DNA of 64,000 nt from Harmothoe impar (lineage: Eukaryota > Annelida > Polychaeta > Phyllodocida > Polynoidae). Below, one piece after another: positions 23,982 through 38,584 of this stretch (the stretch's first letter is position 1; every line of letters starts with the position of its first letter). The notes beneath the pieces were generated by a model. It was not told the origin of the DNA. It was given only the letters and a program-made list of their open reading frames with translations, and did no database searches. The stretch is taken from assembly GCA_947462335.1 (NCBI GenBank), contig OX381705.1:41494675-41558674 (forward strand), given 5' to 3'. The position numbers were made by a program, and so were the translations under genes.

Positions 23982-24510
23982 TATAGACCATGGAGGTCAC
24001 GCGGATGACGCCCTGGTCTTACTTCTATAGACCATGGAGGTCACGCGGAGGACGCCCTGGTCTTACTTCTATAGACCATGGAGGTCACGCGGAGGACGCC
24101 CTGGTCTTACTTCTATAGACCATGGAGGTCACGCGGAGGACGCCCTGGTCTTACTTCTATAGACCATGGAGGTCACGCGGAGGACGCCCTGGTCTTACTT
24201 CTATAGACCATGGAGGCCAAGCGGAGGACGCCCTGGTCTTACTTCTATAGACCATGGAGGTCACGCGGAGGACGCCCTGGTCTTACTTCTATAGACCATG
24301 GAGGTCACGCGGAGGACGCCCTGGTCTTACTTCTATAGACCATGGAGGTCACGCGGAGGACGCCCTGGTCTTACTTCTATAGACCATGGAGGTCACGCGG
24401 AGGACGCCCTGGTCTTACTTCTATAGACCATGGAGGTCACGCGGAGGACGCCCTGATCTTACTTCTATAGACCATGGAGGTCACGCGGAGGACGCCCTGA
24501 TCTTTCGTAT
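23982..24510. repeat. 44-bp minisatellite, about 12 copies
   Basis: The unit runs TATAGACCATGGAGGTCACG, then CGGAGGACGCCCTGGTCTTA, then CTTC. It is repeated head to tail about 12 times with very few substitutions (GGATGACG in the first copy, GGCCAAGC in one copy near 24,210, CTGATCTT in the last two). Near-identity of units implies recent expansion or homogenisation. A 44-bp period shifts reading frame every unit, so this is not a protein repeat. Confidence 0.9.
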
Positions 24511-25351
24511 ATTCTTCCTCGTTACTATATATGGTCAACTTGTTGATTGGGCACCTTTTGGTATTCTATGGATGTTATCAGCAAAAGCATTGTCGGATAG
24601 CATTAGTCTAGCGTTTCAATATAGTGTCTCTTATGCAATCCAGTTCACTGATTATGGTGATAATAACAACGTGTGTTGTTGATATTAATGACATTATGTT
24701 TATGTGTGGGAACATTTTACTGCATTATATCATCAAATGCAAATATCCCATTTGTGCTGATACAGCGTACATAAAATGTCTTGAAATAGCAGGCAGGTAA
24801 TGGGAAACTCCACAAATATGTATCAAGAGAGTTACCACATCTGATTGACATAGAAATGCCTATTGTTACCATATTTTAGATTGTTTACCATACTTTTAGA
24901 TAGGACCGAGGGTTTATTTATACCTATTGTATACAACATAATTTTATGAATGATCTAAAGGAATCCAAATTTAAAGGCAATAACCAACTTGTTCATCCTG
25001 TCTATAACATTGCAACAGCAAATCACCATGTGTATGTAGTCACAATAAATGCCTATTTTATAGAACATAAGAAATAAAATAGAATTCTTGGCATTAGGCA
25101 TACATTCAAATAATGTTACAACTTCTTCTCTCGGCATGCTCAACACAGGCTGCGTGAGCTACCAATGATAAAGTAATCGGTCACACACAATAGTCATACG
25201 TCACATCACTATATGTCACCGTGACATCACATGGTCATTCAGCTCACTGACCCGTGTAAGACGGTTAAGACGTTACGTCCATTGACGTCAGACCCCTAGC
25301 GGACTACGTTGCAACAATAGCTGTAGGTCGGGGTCGGGCCGGGCACTTCGG
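24511..25351. other. Unassigned, mostly AT-rich stretch
   Basis: No gene recognised. A TGACGTCA-like palindrome (TTGACGTCAGA) lies at about 25,281-25,291, upstream of the tRNA-like segment. Confidence 0.35.
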
Positions 25352-25357
25352 ACAGCC

Positions 25358-25432
25358 CCGGTGGTGTAGGGATTACGGACGGCGAGCTGCTCCCGCTGCA
25401 GGCCAGGATTAGGGAGATGCTCGGCTGGGAGG
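25358..25432 (+). repeat. Possible tRNA-derived SINE head
   Basis: CCCCGGTGGTGTAGGGATTA followed by CGGACGGCGAGCTGCTCCCG resembles the 5' half of a tRNA-Glu-like gene (GGTGGTNTAG...GGATTA, an A-box). The expected GGTTCGANTCC B-box is replaced by CCAGGATTAGG, so it cannot be a functional tRNA. It could equally be chance similarity in GC-rich DNA. Confidence 0.25.
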
Positions 25433-25433
25433 G

Positions 25434-25608
25434 TTAGAGAGGGATCTCTTCTGTCCCCATGTCCCCTGCCTTGTCCTGCTCGCTATAAGTGCTGTACATA
25501 TCACGGACTGCATGTAGTAAACCTCTCCCGAGGTTTTGTAGCTGCTCGGCGGTACATATGCTTCCCGACTTAGACATGATATCATTGCTATACTCTGTAT
25601 CAGGTGTT
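25434..25608 (-). CDS. Candidate terminal coding exon, 57 residues, unknown protein
   Basis: On the minus strand a splice-acceptor-like tract (TTTACTTAAATTTCAG) precedes an open frame that reads TPDTEYSNDIMSKSGS..., continues through AEQLQNLGRGLLHAVRDMYS and ends ...GTEEIPL at a TAA. The composition is charged and helix-prone (AEQLQNLGRGLLHAVRD), more protein-like than the surrounding frames. No family is recognised. The start is the acceptor and not an ATG; the frame also runs on upstream to an ATG at 25,718 through AT-rich sequence that looks intronic. No upstream exon was identified, so this remains a candidate. Confidence 0.25.
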
Positions 25609-25719
25609 CTGAAATTTAAGTAAATTAATTTATTGACGATAGAATTCGCAATGTTGCTATATAACGACAACGTTAGACATTCTTCATGTACATCTATCAT
25701 GATATGCGTGTATGGCATA

Positions 25720-27438
25720 TTAAGTACGCATTTCCCAGGAATTCCAATTGGGTTATAGCATGCCTGAATTATATAACATGTGGATTAAACCGAAACTCAA
25801 TATCATATTGATGGGAAATGTCTCCGTCCTAAATGATGTACACCCCTACCCTACAGAATGGCTATATGTTGAGGACGTCCCATTATCTGAGAAGGGATAT
25901 ACCTCTCTGCCAGTCCCCAACTGCAATATGCCTTGAAAGTGATGGAATTTAATCAAACCCTGGGCCTCCATAGCCAGACGGAGCATGGCTTCTTAATTCA
26001 ATTTTTTATCACAGGGTGGTGGGTGGGTGGTCTGCCAGGATATCTACATACATCTTGTATCTGGTAAATTGTGCCATGTTGGTGTTGGGCAAATCGTTTG
26101 GTAATTACGCACGTGATCCATCGAAAGATTTCATTTGGAAGTAGATTAGTCGCCGCCATTCCATAACGTCCTAATCAGTTTCTAACAACGCGGCCCATGT
26201 GATTAAATCTTTAATGATCATGTATTGCGGTAATCTATCTGAGCCGGGCTCTTCATCACGTGTGGGCTCTCCTCCATGTGTTTTTCTAGGCTGATACTCA
26301 TGGTGAGTGGACCGTGTTTTTACCAGCCCGCCATGTGTGTGTGAAAAGGAGAGTTTATCACCGCAAACTGGGGCTGAGGAGTGTCTGCATTGTTTGCATG
26401 AGCTGTGTCAATCAGGCAGGACGACCATCATTATAGAACGGTATAATCACCGCATAGTTGAGTATCAAAATCTGGAAGACCACCAACTTTGAATGTGTTT
26501 AATTACAATATACTTTAGGGAATAGCATTGGGACTGTGTTAAGGGAAATGAACTTATATTGCAGGGGGGCTTAAATGTTAAGTCCTACAGGGAAAAAGAA
26601 TTGGCCTGATCTGTTCTTAATTGGTATAATCTAGTCGAGGCATTTTAACATGTAATACAACTCTTACACTAGTACTGTGCCAAAGACAAGTATTCAAAAA
26701 ATGATGATAGTTAAGTAAAGGGATAATGGGGTTTTGCTGGAATAGTCATTGTGTGTGACAATAATGAAACCACAGCTTTACATTTGGCACTGTTTGGTAC
26801 ATTTGTATATCCATGAGTCTGCCCTGAACCGATAATTGACTCAGGCTATTAACCCTGAGGAATATACGACGCCTCATCTCCATTTTAAGACGTTTTTGTG
26901 ACATAGGAGAATGCTCTCCATTTAGTGTGTATTGGAAATAGACAATAGGAGACAAAACACACAGATAGGTAAACCCCGAAAAAATTGTTAAAATGTATTT
27001 TTTTACTATGTGAAATTCACCTGCGATCTTTGACAACTTATTTCTATATTTTCTTCACATCCCTAACTACTGTCAAATGATTACCCTCTAAATGAACTCT
27101 GGATAGAGTTCAAGGTTAAAAACCAAAGGGCTGGAGAGAGAAATGGATGTTTTGACCTATCTTGTGTCATTTCTCTCTTTTTGCATCTAAATTTACCCTC
27201 TAGCTTTCTTAAGTTTCCATCTATAACACTTAATTTGTCATCTGATTGTAAATTGCTGATTCAGATAAACCAAAGTCACTCTGTTGTTCAGTGGGGATGG
27301 TGTGTACAATATCGCCGTCATCACAGACAGCAGATGCAACACGTGCAGAGCGAAACTGTACCACCCATATCTTCGCCGTTTATGGTTCGACCGACTCACT
27401 CTTTGACAGGGACAGAAGGCGGTACATGCCCGCAGCCG
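25720..27438. other. Unassigned non-coding stretch
   Basis: Nothing recognisable. The open frames are at most about 96 residues without motifs. Confidence 0.4.
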
Positions 27439-27444
27439 GCGACT

Positions 27445-27520
27445 GTCATCCACACCCACCTGCACACCCACACCCACCTGCTCTCCCACACCCACCTGCT
27501 CACCCACACCCACCTGCTGG
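27445..27520. repeat. Short minisatellite of CACACCCACCTGC units
   Basis: CACCCACCTGC-type units of 12 and 18 bp alternate (CACACCCACCTGCT, CTCCCACACCCACCTG), about six in all. The array is open in several frames on both strands, which explains the overlapping short frames here. Confidence 0.75.
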
Positions 27521-28582
27521 CCTGAAATGGAATAACACACATGTATGACACATGACTTGAGGGTACCTTTTAACAAGGAATTGATTTCTGATGCCAGAAT
27601 AAATGAGTATAAGGTGCTACTATATCTAACTGTAAATGATAAGCTACAGATCCAGGTTTGTCGAAATGATGTTAAACATCCATTACTCACTCACACGCCC
27701 AGCTTACCCTGAGTCATCTGTGAGGCCACTCACACGCTCAATCTTTAGATAGCGAATTCACTTGATCAATAATATTATGTATCTTACAAAAGGTAGTACC
27801 TCGATGGTATCGTTTACCACCTTGCATACTTCAGAATAGCATACACTATTTAACGAGCGTGATGTTCACTGTGATGGGAGGCGTTCTACTTACTTGATCT
27901 CACTGCGTGCCTAGTGTAAATGGACAGGGTTTTGTTTATCAGGTAGACGTTATCAGTTTACCCGGGGTAGCAACATGACAGACTGCCAACACCCACCTGC
28001 AGAGTTGGCGCCCCACCACTGTGCCGCTAGCAGCTTGTGAGACATGAATGAGACGGAAAGCTTCATAATTCAACACACAGAGTACGGGTAAGAGCATCTT
28101 ACCATCCATGTTAGCACATTTTGTATACTATCATTAGACTGCCTCTAACTCAGTAACATATTTGGTGGTTAGGTGGGTGAGACTGGTGTCGGACTGGATA
28201 CGTCAAATTGGTTCGACACCTTGCTGGTGATATATAATGACGTGCGTCAAGTTTGCATTAACTAACGCCACGGTTGTATCATTAATCTTCACATAATAAT
28301 TTGTATTTCTATATCACCTAATAGGCTTAAGGTGGGTCGATCATATTGAAGAATAGATCACTGCGGATGCTTTAGCGTATACAGCTTAAATATGTTAGAA
28401 TAACCTCATATTTGATAGGCATACCCTCAAAATGTTTATCTACCGCCATGATCACTTTAAAACGATTTGAAAAATTGAGCATTTTATAGCTTTGATAAGA
28501 TGATTATAAGTATGTCTGGCATTTCTAAGACTCGTCAGGAGCTTTTATTCATGAAGTAATACATGACATATGAAAGTGTATT
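27521..28582. other. Unassigned non-coding stretch
   Basis: No gene or structured repeat recognised. Confidence 0.4.
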
Positions 28583-30792
<2,210 letters not shown>

Positions 30793-30938
30793 ACAGGACT
30801 GACTAAACTGACTTTGGGGAGTACGTATCTGGTATCAAATTTTAAGTATCAGGCTGCAGGCCCTTATAGCGCCGATGCCTGATACTTAAAATTTGATACC
30901 TGATACGGACTCCCCAAAGTCAGTTTTAGCAATCCTGT
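30793..30938. mobile_element. Hairpin MITE, about 60-bp arms
   Basis: The left arm begins ACAGGACTGACTAAACTGAC and ends TTTTAAGTATCAGGC. The right arm is its near-exact inverse and ends AGCAATCCTGT. Several differences between the arms show some age. The central loop is about 25 bp. No clear target duplication was found. Confidence 0.65.
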
Positions 30939-31293
30939 ACTTATTATTAAATGACTCCTCGGTGAGAATTTTGACATTTTGTGTGTGTTTACTCACTGGA
31001 TTGGAGTAGATGATGGCCATTGCACTTCTGGTCTTCTGAATACGCAGAAAAGGAAAGAGTTCCCCCCTCTAGATGTGTACATTCCCTTTATCTATACAAG
31101 TTGGGCTTGCTGTTCGATTCAAATTTATTAATTGGTATAAAGGGAAGAAAATTAAATCATAATCCACTCAGAATAACTGAAATATAAACCCGTTTTTTTC
31201 GAGGATTTAGTCACTCCACTGGCCCTGGAAGTGGAAGTATATAGCCAACCTTTAGCAACTATGCACTGGGCTGCCCTACTAAGCCACATGCTA
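30939..31293. other. Unassigned non-coding stretch
   Basis: Nothing recognisable. Confidence 0.4.
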
Positions 31294-31509
31294 CACTGAA
31301 AAACTTTGGACAGCTCTGGAGTCCATAAGGTTGTCTTACAGGACGACCCTAGGGTCTTCTAAGTGAACAGCATAGAATCAACAAGCTTCAACTTGTCAAA
31401 TTGACAACCTGCCAGGTTACCATCCCACAAGACGACCCTAGACTTGTCAAGGTCGTCAAACTAAGATAGTTGATGCAGGCCTAGATTAGCCACAGCTGGG
31501 GCTCATCAT

Positions 31510-34144
31510 AGACTGGTGGGCCAAGCTTCAAAAAGCCTCTAGAAATCATTTCTAAGGGCATGGAGCAGTAGAGCTAGGCAACATGAATTTTTTTCATCTC
31601 TGGAACGTGCTGAATCTGAATATCAATGTTGCCCAGCTTGAATTTTGGGTTTTCTATGTTTAATCCTCAAATGAAAAAAAAAAGTTGAAAAATACCAAAA
31701 ATTGAAATAAAATGTTAAGAAAATAATGAAATGCCATATAACAACTCAAACTCCTAGAATATTCATTGCTGGGTGTCTCCTTAATGATAATTGATGATAT
31801 GGTTATCTTTGTATGAAGGTCAAGGTCAAGTAAACAAATATAAAAGATGGGAGAAATCTTGTGAATCAGACTGTATATTTTTGCATCTAATCTTTCCATT
31901 TGTATTCTTGACTAATAGTGCATATTACGGAGGCTATCTGAATCAAGGTCAAAGGTCAGGGATCAAGTAAATTCCTATCATGATAGTCAGGCAGAGAGCT
32001 AGTGATACCTCAAAGTGCTTGAGTTTCTTTGTTTAAGATTCTGAAAGATGTTTAACCCAACAAATTATTTCAGTTGGGTGGGGTGTTCCCACCCTTAAGC
32101 AATTTTATTTATGCATGGTTGCCAAGCAACTAATTGACTGTTGGTATTCTCCCTCAACATGTCCAAATTTCTTCCAACCCCCTCCCAAATCAACCCACCT
32201 TCCACTGACTGTTAACAGTGGGAAAGGATTTTTTTCCATTTCATCTATGGTGCAGAATGTGCCCTTATCTAAGGCCCAATTCAGATATACATACATGAGT
32301 TCTTCAAGTAAAAGAGATCTTGGATCACAGCCCCTTGTATAGCATTTCAGATCAAACTTTTCCTAACCCTAGTCAATCATTCAGCAGAACTGTCTCTACC
32401 TTCAAACTTGGGAGTGGATGTCCTTGGTCCTTTTACTGGGCTGAACTCCAGGGAAGGGGGTCTTTGTCTTCAGCTTTCCCCCCAACCTTGACTCTTGACG
32501 TAATACAGCTGTGAATCTTTTCCCTCCAGCAGTAATATTTAAAATCGCAACAGTCAGTCGTATAGCAAGCCTACCCTGTAGAGCTCATGAGGAAGCTTCC
32601 TCCTGCTGCAGAGTTTTGAAATTGACTATGACTTGATCCAGTGACATCTTAGCAATGTCACCAATAGTCCCTGCCAGGTATATTGAGAACTTTTCACTGA
32701 ATAACATAGCAGGGGTAACTACGCATATACACATCTGCCTGTATATAGCTGATAAAATATTTTGAAATGTACATTATCTTAGTTCAGTGATCTATTCAGA
32801 CACCAGATTCTGTGTATAGTAACTAAACTTAAAGGTCATAGTGGAATCGAAGCATGTTTGCTATTTTTTATGTATACTCAGGGTCTCTATCTTTTGTAAA
32901 GTGAACTATTGGGGTAAACATTAGCTCAATCAGGAGTCACCCTAATATTCTCAGTACAGTTTGATTATTTCATTCATCTGGTTCAAGGCGCAACCCATTT
33001 CGGTAACTTTTGTCTACCCTTTCTTAATCTGTGGGTCTGCCCCTGGATTATCTATGAGACATATCCCTCTATAATCAATGTAGAAATATATTGCATTGGG
33101 TATTGGAATACAAAAATGCATATAAATTGATACACAGACAAAACTCCACGCCATTGAAATACATGTACATCATACTTCATGAGTTGAAGCTGGGTCATAT
33201 CACTAAATGCCAAAGGCTGAGCGTGATATGACCCAGCTTCAATGAGTGAGGTATGATGTACATGTATAGGTGGGGTTTTGTGTTTATTACATGTTGCTAC
33301 TGTCTTAAAATGAACAGAATCAACAAACCTAGAGGTCATGGAGTATGGCTACACCGTACTCCATGGGATCATGGAGTATGGAGGTCCCATAGGCTTAGCA
33401 TAGCAATCCCGTACCACCATATAATAAATAAATGCACTACATAGATAATCTATAGGTTTGAGAGGTAAGTCAGTAGTGGCTATGTTAGCCAATCCTGTCA
33501 AGTTAGTCAAACTGACAAACCCACCATAGTCTTTTTTATGCCTATTAGGGTTAGTCATTTTGACTAAGGCATTTACTTTGCCCTAGACATTTTGAATATA
33601 AGTTTGTCATTTTGACCAATGAAGGATGAATAGCCCTAGACAAACCTGGGATATCCACTACTAACTTACCTTATAAACTTATGGATTTTCAGTGTATATA
33701 ATATAAACAATGTATTTAGGTCTCAAGTAAGCCTGTCTCGTATTATAGGTGCTCGGGGTAAAGGTCTAAATAATAAGTGCCTGGATTCAAATGCAAAGTG
33801 CTACCAGAATAGTTTCTCATTTTCACTCTGTTGACCTTGACCTTCATACTAAGATAACCATATCATACATAATTGTTAAGCCAAGACTAGGCTCTGTATA
33901 TCCCACAAGTTTGAGGCAATATATGGCATTTTATTGCTCTTTTTTTTTTTACAATTTCTTACATTTTTCGGTATTTATTACCTCTTTATTTCATTTGAAG
34001 ATTAAACATAGAAACCCTAAAATTCAAGCTGGGCAACATTGATATTCAGATTCAGCACGTTCAAGAGATGAAAAAAAGTCATGTTGCCTAGCTCTACTGC
34101 TCCATGCCCTTAGGAATTTTTTCCACTGCCCCGACCACCAGTCT
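31510..34144. mobile_element. 2.6-kb fold-back transposon, AGACTGGTGG ends, ATCAT target duplication
   Basis: The ends AGACTGGTGGGCC and ...CCACCAGTCT start two long inverted arms of about 315 bp each (31,510 to about 31,828, and about 33,826 to 34,144), both passing through GGGCATGGAGCAGTAGAGCT and AAGGTCAAGGTCAA. ATCAT is present on both flanks. The homologous site in copy A reads CTCATCATTGC once, so the 5-bp duplication is confirmed by an empty site. The interior of about 2 kb has no protein-like frame. The superfamily is unknown. Confidence 0.8.
33138..33283. mobile_element. Hairpin MITE inside the 2.6-kb fold-back
   Basis: The arms start ACAAAACTCCACGCCATTGA and end ...AGGTGGGGTTTTGTGT. 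The two sides pair through ACATGTACATCATAC and GAAGCTGGGTCATATCAC, with only a few mismatches. The loop is about 20 bp (TAAATGCCAAAGGCTGAGC). This gives a third level of nesting: hairpin in fold-back in CACTGAAAAA element. Confidence 0.7.
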
Positions 34145-34780
34145 ATCATTGCATAATGGTGGTAGGTCTAGGATTTCAAATGTCTGAGTTTGGTCTGGTT
34201 CCAGATGACAAGATTATTTTATCAATTTGTTTAAATACATAACCACATATAGAAGTGATATTTAATACATTAGTGCCACCAAGGGTTCACATTATGTATC
34301 ACCAAGTCTTTACTGAGGATAAGCTACTCATCAGCAATGGACTATAGGCATATGTGTGGATCATACCAGTAAAAGGGACATGTCCCTACTTCTGCCCTGG
34401 TGAATGACAGAAAAGAGGTGTGTTCACTCTAAACCTATCATCTATTTCCTAAATGCTGCCAAAACCATGCATTCTTTAGATTATCTCATGTTTTTACCAG
34501 ATACTTCACAGAATCCTCCATATTAACATATAGGTATGTTAATACTCAGTATTATATCAAGATAGGAATTTATCAATTTATTCCCTAGAGTACACATTAA
34601 TGCTAGACATTGGCCACCTGCAGGGGAAATGGTGAGTAACTTCTAGACAAGTTTAGGGCTGGCATGTACCAGGTGGAGCTAGTTGGGTCTTCTTACTGAT
34701 GAGTTTTGCTTGCCAGCCCCTTTCCTTGTCAAATTGACAAGGCAGTGCCAGGTTTGCCGACGCTGGATTTTTTCTGTGTA

Positions 34781-35468
34781 CTACCCCCACCCTGTCTGTC
34801 AGTGTATACGTGCAGACGAGGCAATCATGCTCAACTGCCACCTGCCCTGCACATAGACTGTACAGCTGTGGGGTACTTCCAAGACGAGTCAATCAAAACA
34901 TCAACAATAGGTGTAGATATTCATGTGCCAGTGCTAAGGCCGGAAGCCATCAAACCCTTCCAAATAACCCTGATACAGAGCCCATTTGACCGGAAGTAGG
35001 CTGATACGGCACTGCTGCTCTAAGCCTATGGGATCCCGTATTTAATCAAACACATTTAATAATAAATCACTACATCACTACTATTGGATTAATAAATATC
35101 TCTTTTAACTTTTAAATTCAACAAGTTAGACGCCTATATAGACATCTCGAGAATAGTAATTAATTTCTTAATTATTTTCCTAAAACTTCTGAGTTGACAA
35201 TAATAGTTCCAACAATACGCCTGCATATTTCCGGCCTGCATATTCCCACAAAAAAAAATCACCAATAGTAATGGTGGAATACAAGATCATAACTAAAAGG
35301 GAGCCACCCTAGCAGCAAGCCCATAAAGGGCCAAATCGGTTTTTGCTTGGGCAGATCTCAGTACCAGAGATCAGTTTCAAAGTGGGTTACCTGATGTGTG
35401 CTGAAGTGGGGTTTGGACAAGGTTAACTGATGTGGTAGTTCTGAGACTAGATGGCCCATGCTATACAG
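34781..35468. other. Unassigned non-coding stretch
   Basis: No gene or clear repeat recognised. Confidence 0.4.
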
Positions 35469-35799
35469 GCTGTGTCTCACGACCTTGGGCCAATATTTTT
35501 GTCTCTGACCGGGTGCCAGCTCTGACCGGGTGCCAGCTCTGACCGGGTGCCAGCTCTGACCGGCCTGAATAAAATTGGGTTATTTAGGGCAGATGATGAT
35601 CAAAATGGACAACTAATGACTAGTTTAGAGAGTTATAACATCCATTAACCTTTTCAGCCAAATTCTATCTCCATCTGCCCTAAATAACCCGATTTTATTC
35701 AGGCCGGTCAGAGCTGGCACCCAGTCAGAGCTGGCACCCGGTCAGAGCTGGCATGCGGTCAGAGACAAAAACATTGGCCCAAGGTCGTGAGACACAGCC
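35469..35799. repeat. Inverted repeat with 17-bp tandem units in both arms
   Basis: The left arm (35,469-35,595) begins GGCTGTGTCTCACGACCTTG, carries three and a half copies of CTCTGACCGGGTGCCAG from 35,503, and ends with GGGTTATTTAGGGCAGATG. The right arm (35,672-35,799) is the inverse, with three tandem units. The central spacer is about 76 bp. Tandem repeats placed symmetrically inside inverted arms are the same design, at small scale, as the giant fold-back at 37,036-40,600. Confidence 0.8.
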
Positions 35800-37608
35800 T
35801 ACAGCATGTAGAGTTTTTATCCAAAGTAGGATCTGTTTTCATTAATACAATGAAACCAAAATAGATTACTAAGTTGCAAAATAGGTAATAATGAACAGAT
35901 TTTCTGACAGCTTGGAAATATATGAAGGTTTCAATTTGAATGTGAAAAATGAGGTTCTCGGTTTGCTCTAAAACCCATATTTTTTGCAGGTGGTGCCAAA
36001 TAACTAAATTGGGTAACCCGGCCAAAACCCGAGCTAAGCCCAAATTGGTTAGCCTGCGTGGGGCCACAGTAAAAACCAATGACCAAACCCAGTCCCTGTA
36101 AACACATTACCTAATTCCAACGTAGAGGAGAGGTTTCTCTAGGTATTTTCTCAACCAAAGGTTTGAATTACGAATTTTTGCAAAGTTTGTGGACGTCAAA
36201 ACGTGAAGGTTTATTTACGTTCAGTGAACGTTTAAGTGTGATTTACGTTTTTCTACCTCTTTTAAATGTAAATAAACGTAGTAAATCTACGTTTATTTAG
36301 TTTAAATGAGGTAAAGTTCTTAACACAATCCTTGTATATGTCCCTGGTCTCACATTAGATGGCAGCACTATCAAATATGGAGAGAATCTAACATCACACA
36401 GGCAACTCTACGACATTAAATGTAGTGAACTCTTAATAATCATCAATTATCAGTTGTGAAAATCAATGACACATCACTGTACATTCATATAATAGGAGAG
36501 TAGATGAGAAAACTGCATGCAAAACATTCATTGGGGTACTTTATGGATTGAGCACCACATTGGTGGTAATAAAAGAAATACAAAGCCTCACTGCAGACAA
36601 AACTTAACAAGTATACCTAGGGCAGGGAACACTGCATCTATCAAGCCATTTCAAAGGGTTTGAACGCAATAAGTGATTATGTCATGAATAAAAAAGAAAT
36701 TCGGAAAAGGTTGGAGTGGATGGGAAAAGAGGAACCCAGTACTCCCTCCAGAACAAATACTCTCAGTCCCTCCAAAAGAAACTACAATATATACACACAT
36801 CTGTTGAATTAAGTTCAGGTAATACACATAAAATATAGGTATATTTTACACATATTAGTGTGTTATTTCAACACATATTTACGCCTAAATGAGGTAGAAA
36901 AACGTAAATCAAGCTTAAACGTTCACTGAACGTAAAGAAACCTTCACGTTTTGACGTTCATAAACCTTGTAAAATTATGTAGTTCACCATCCAAATAAAC
37001 GTAGATTTACGTCTGACCTACGTAGTTGTGTTTACTACAGTGGCCCAGGAGGGTCAAATCTTTTTGCAAATTTTGAAATTGCAAATTCACTTCAACTTGC
37101 AAAAAATCAACTAGAGTTGAAGATGAAAACTCTAACTTCAACCATTTACTGTCACCTGTCAACTGTCAATTCAAGTAAAGCAACTTGTGACTGCTATCTT
37201 TCAACACTACATCAAACCAAAAACAATGCAAATGTCAAAGTTGAAAGTGAAAACTCCAACTTCAGTCACTTACTGTCAACTGTCAACTGTCAATTCAGGA
37301 ACAACAGCTTGTGACAGGTATCTTTAAGCACTGAAGTTCACTCCATGTATCTTGTGAGTGTTATCAAGTCTCAATTAAGTATCAATCAAGTGTCAATCAC
37401 ATCTCAATCAAGTGTCAATCACATCTCAATCAAGTGCCAATCAAGTGCCAATCAAGTGCCCATAAAGGGCTCAATCAAGGGCTCAATCAAGGGCTCAATC
37501 AAGTGCCAATCAAGGGCTCAAACAAGTGCCAATCAAGAGCTCAATCATGTGCCAATCAAGTGCCAACCAAGTGCCAACCAAGTGCCAACCAAGTGCCAAC
37601 CAAGTGCC

Positions 37609-38584
37609 GGCACTTGACCGGCACTTGACCGGCACTTGACCGGCACTTGACCGGCACTTGACCGGCACTTGACCGGCACTTGACCGGCACTTGACCGGCA
37701 CTTGACCGGCACTTGACCGACACTTGACCGACACTTGACCGACATTTGACCGACACTTGACCGACACTTGACCGACACTTGACCGACACTTGACCGACAC
37801 TTGACCTACACTTGACCGACACTTGACCGACACTTGACCGACACTTGACCGACACTTGACCGACACTTGACCGGCACTTGACCGACACTTGACCGACACT
37901 TGACCGGCACTTGACCGGAACTTGACCGGCACCTGACCGGCACTTGACCGGCACTTGACCGACACTTGACCGGCACTTGACCGGCACTTGACAAACACTT
38001 GACGGACACTTGACCTGCACTTGACCGACACTTGACCGGCACTTGACCGACACTTGACCGACACTTGACCGGCACTTTACGGCACTTAATCGACACTTGA
38101 CCGGCACTTGACCGGCACTTGACCGGAACTTGACCGACACTTGACCGGCACTTGACAAACACTTGACGGACACTTGACCTGCACTTGACCGACACTTGAC
38201 CGGCACTTGACCGACACTTGACCGACACTTGACCGACACCTGACCGACACTTAACCGGCACTTGACAGACACTTGACGGACATTTGACCGACACTTGACC
38301 GACACTTGACCAGCACTTTACAGCACTTTACCGACACTTGACCGACACTTGACCGGCACTTGACCGGAACTTGACCGGCACTTGACCGGCACTTGACGGA
38401 CACTTGACGGACACTTGACCGGCACTTGACCGACACTTAACCGGCACTTGACCGACACTTGACCGACACTTGACCGACACTTGACCGACACTTGACCGAC
38501 ACTTGACCGACACTTGACCGACACTTGACCGACACTTGACCGGCAATTCACCGGCAATTCACCGGCAATTCACCGGTAATTCAC
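37609..38584 (-). repeat. 11-bp repeat array, left, about 88 units
   Basis: Read on the minus strand the unit is GGTCAAGTGCC or GGTCAAGTGTC. The last four units near 38,540-38,584 become GGTGAATTGCC. Variant units (AACACTTGACGGACACTTG on the plus strand) occur in the same order at about 37,990 and 38,155, a higher-order repeat of about 165 bp. Because 11 is not a multiple of 3, every frame on this strand cycles through the same 11 codons with no stop; the apparent proteins (VKCRSSVGQVS repeats) are therefore not evidence of coding. Confidence 0.9.

Larger units (their letters stand above)
31294..34778 (+). mobile_element. CACTGAAAAA/CACAGAAAAA element, copy B, carrying a nested fold-back
   Basis: It begins CACTGAAAAACTTTGGACAG and ends CTGGATTTTTTCTGTG. 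TA flanks both sides (31,292-31,293 and 34,779-34,780). It is the inverse-orientation relative of copy A at 21,972-22,814 and aligns to it across both outer parts (about 215 and 630 bp). The middle, 31,510-34,144, is absent from copy A and is a separate insertion. It is non-coding. Confidence 0.75.
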
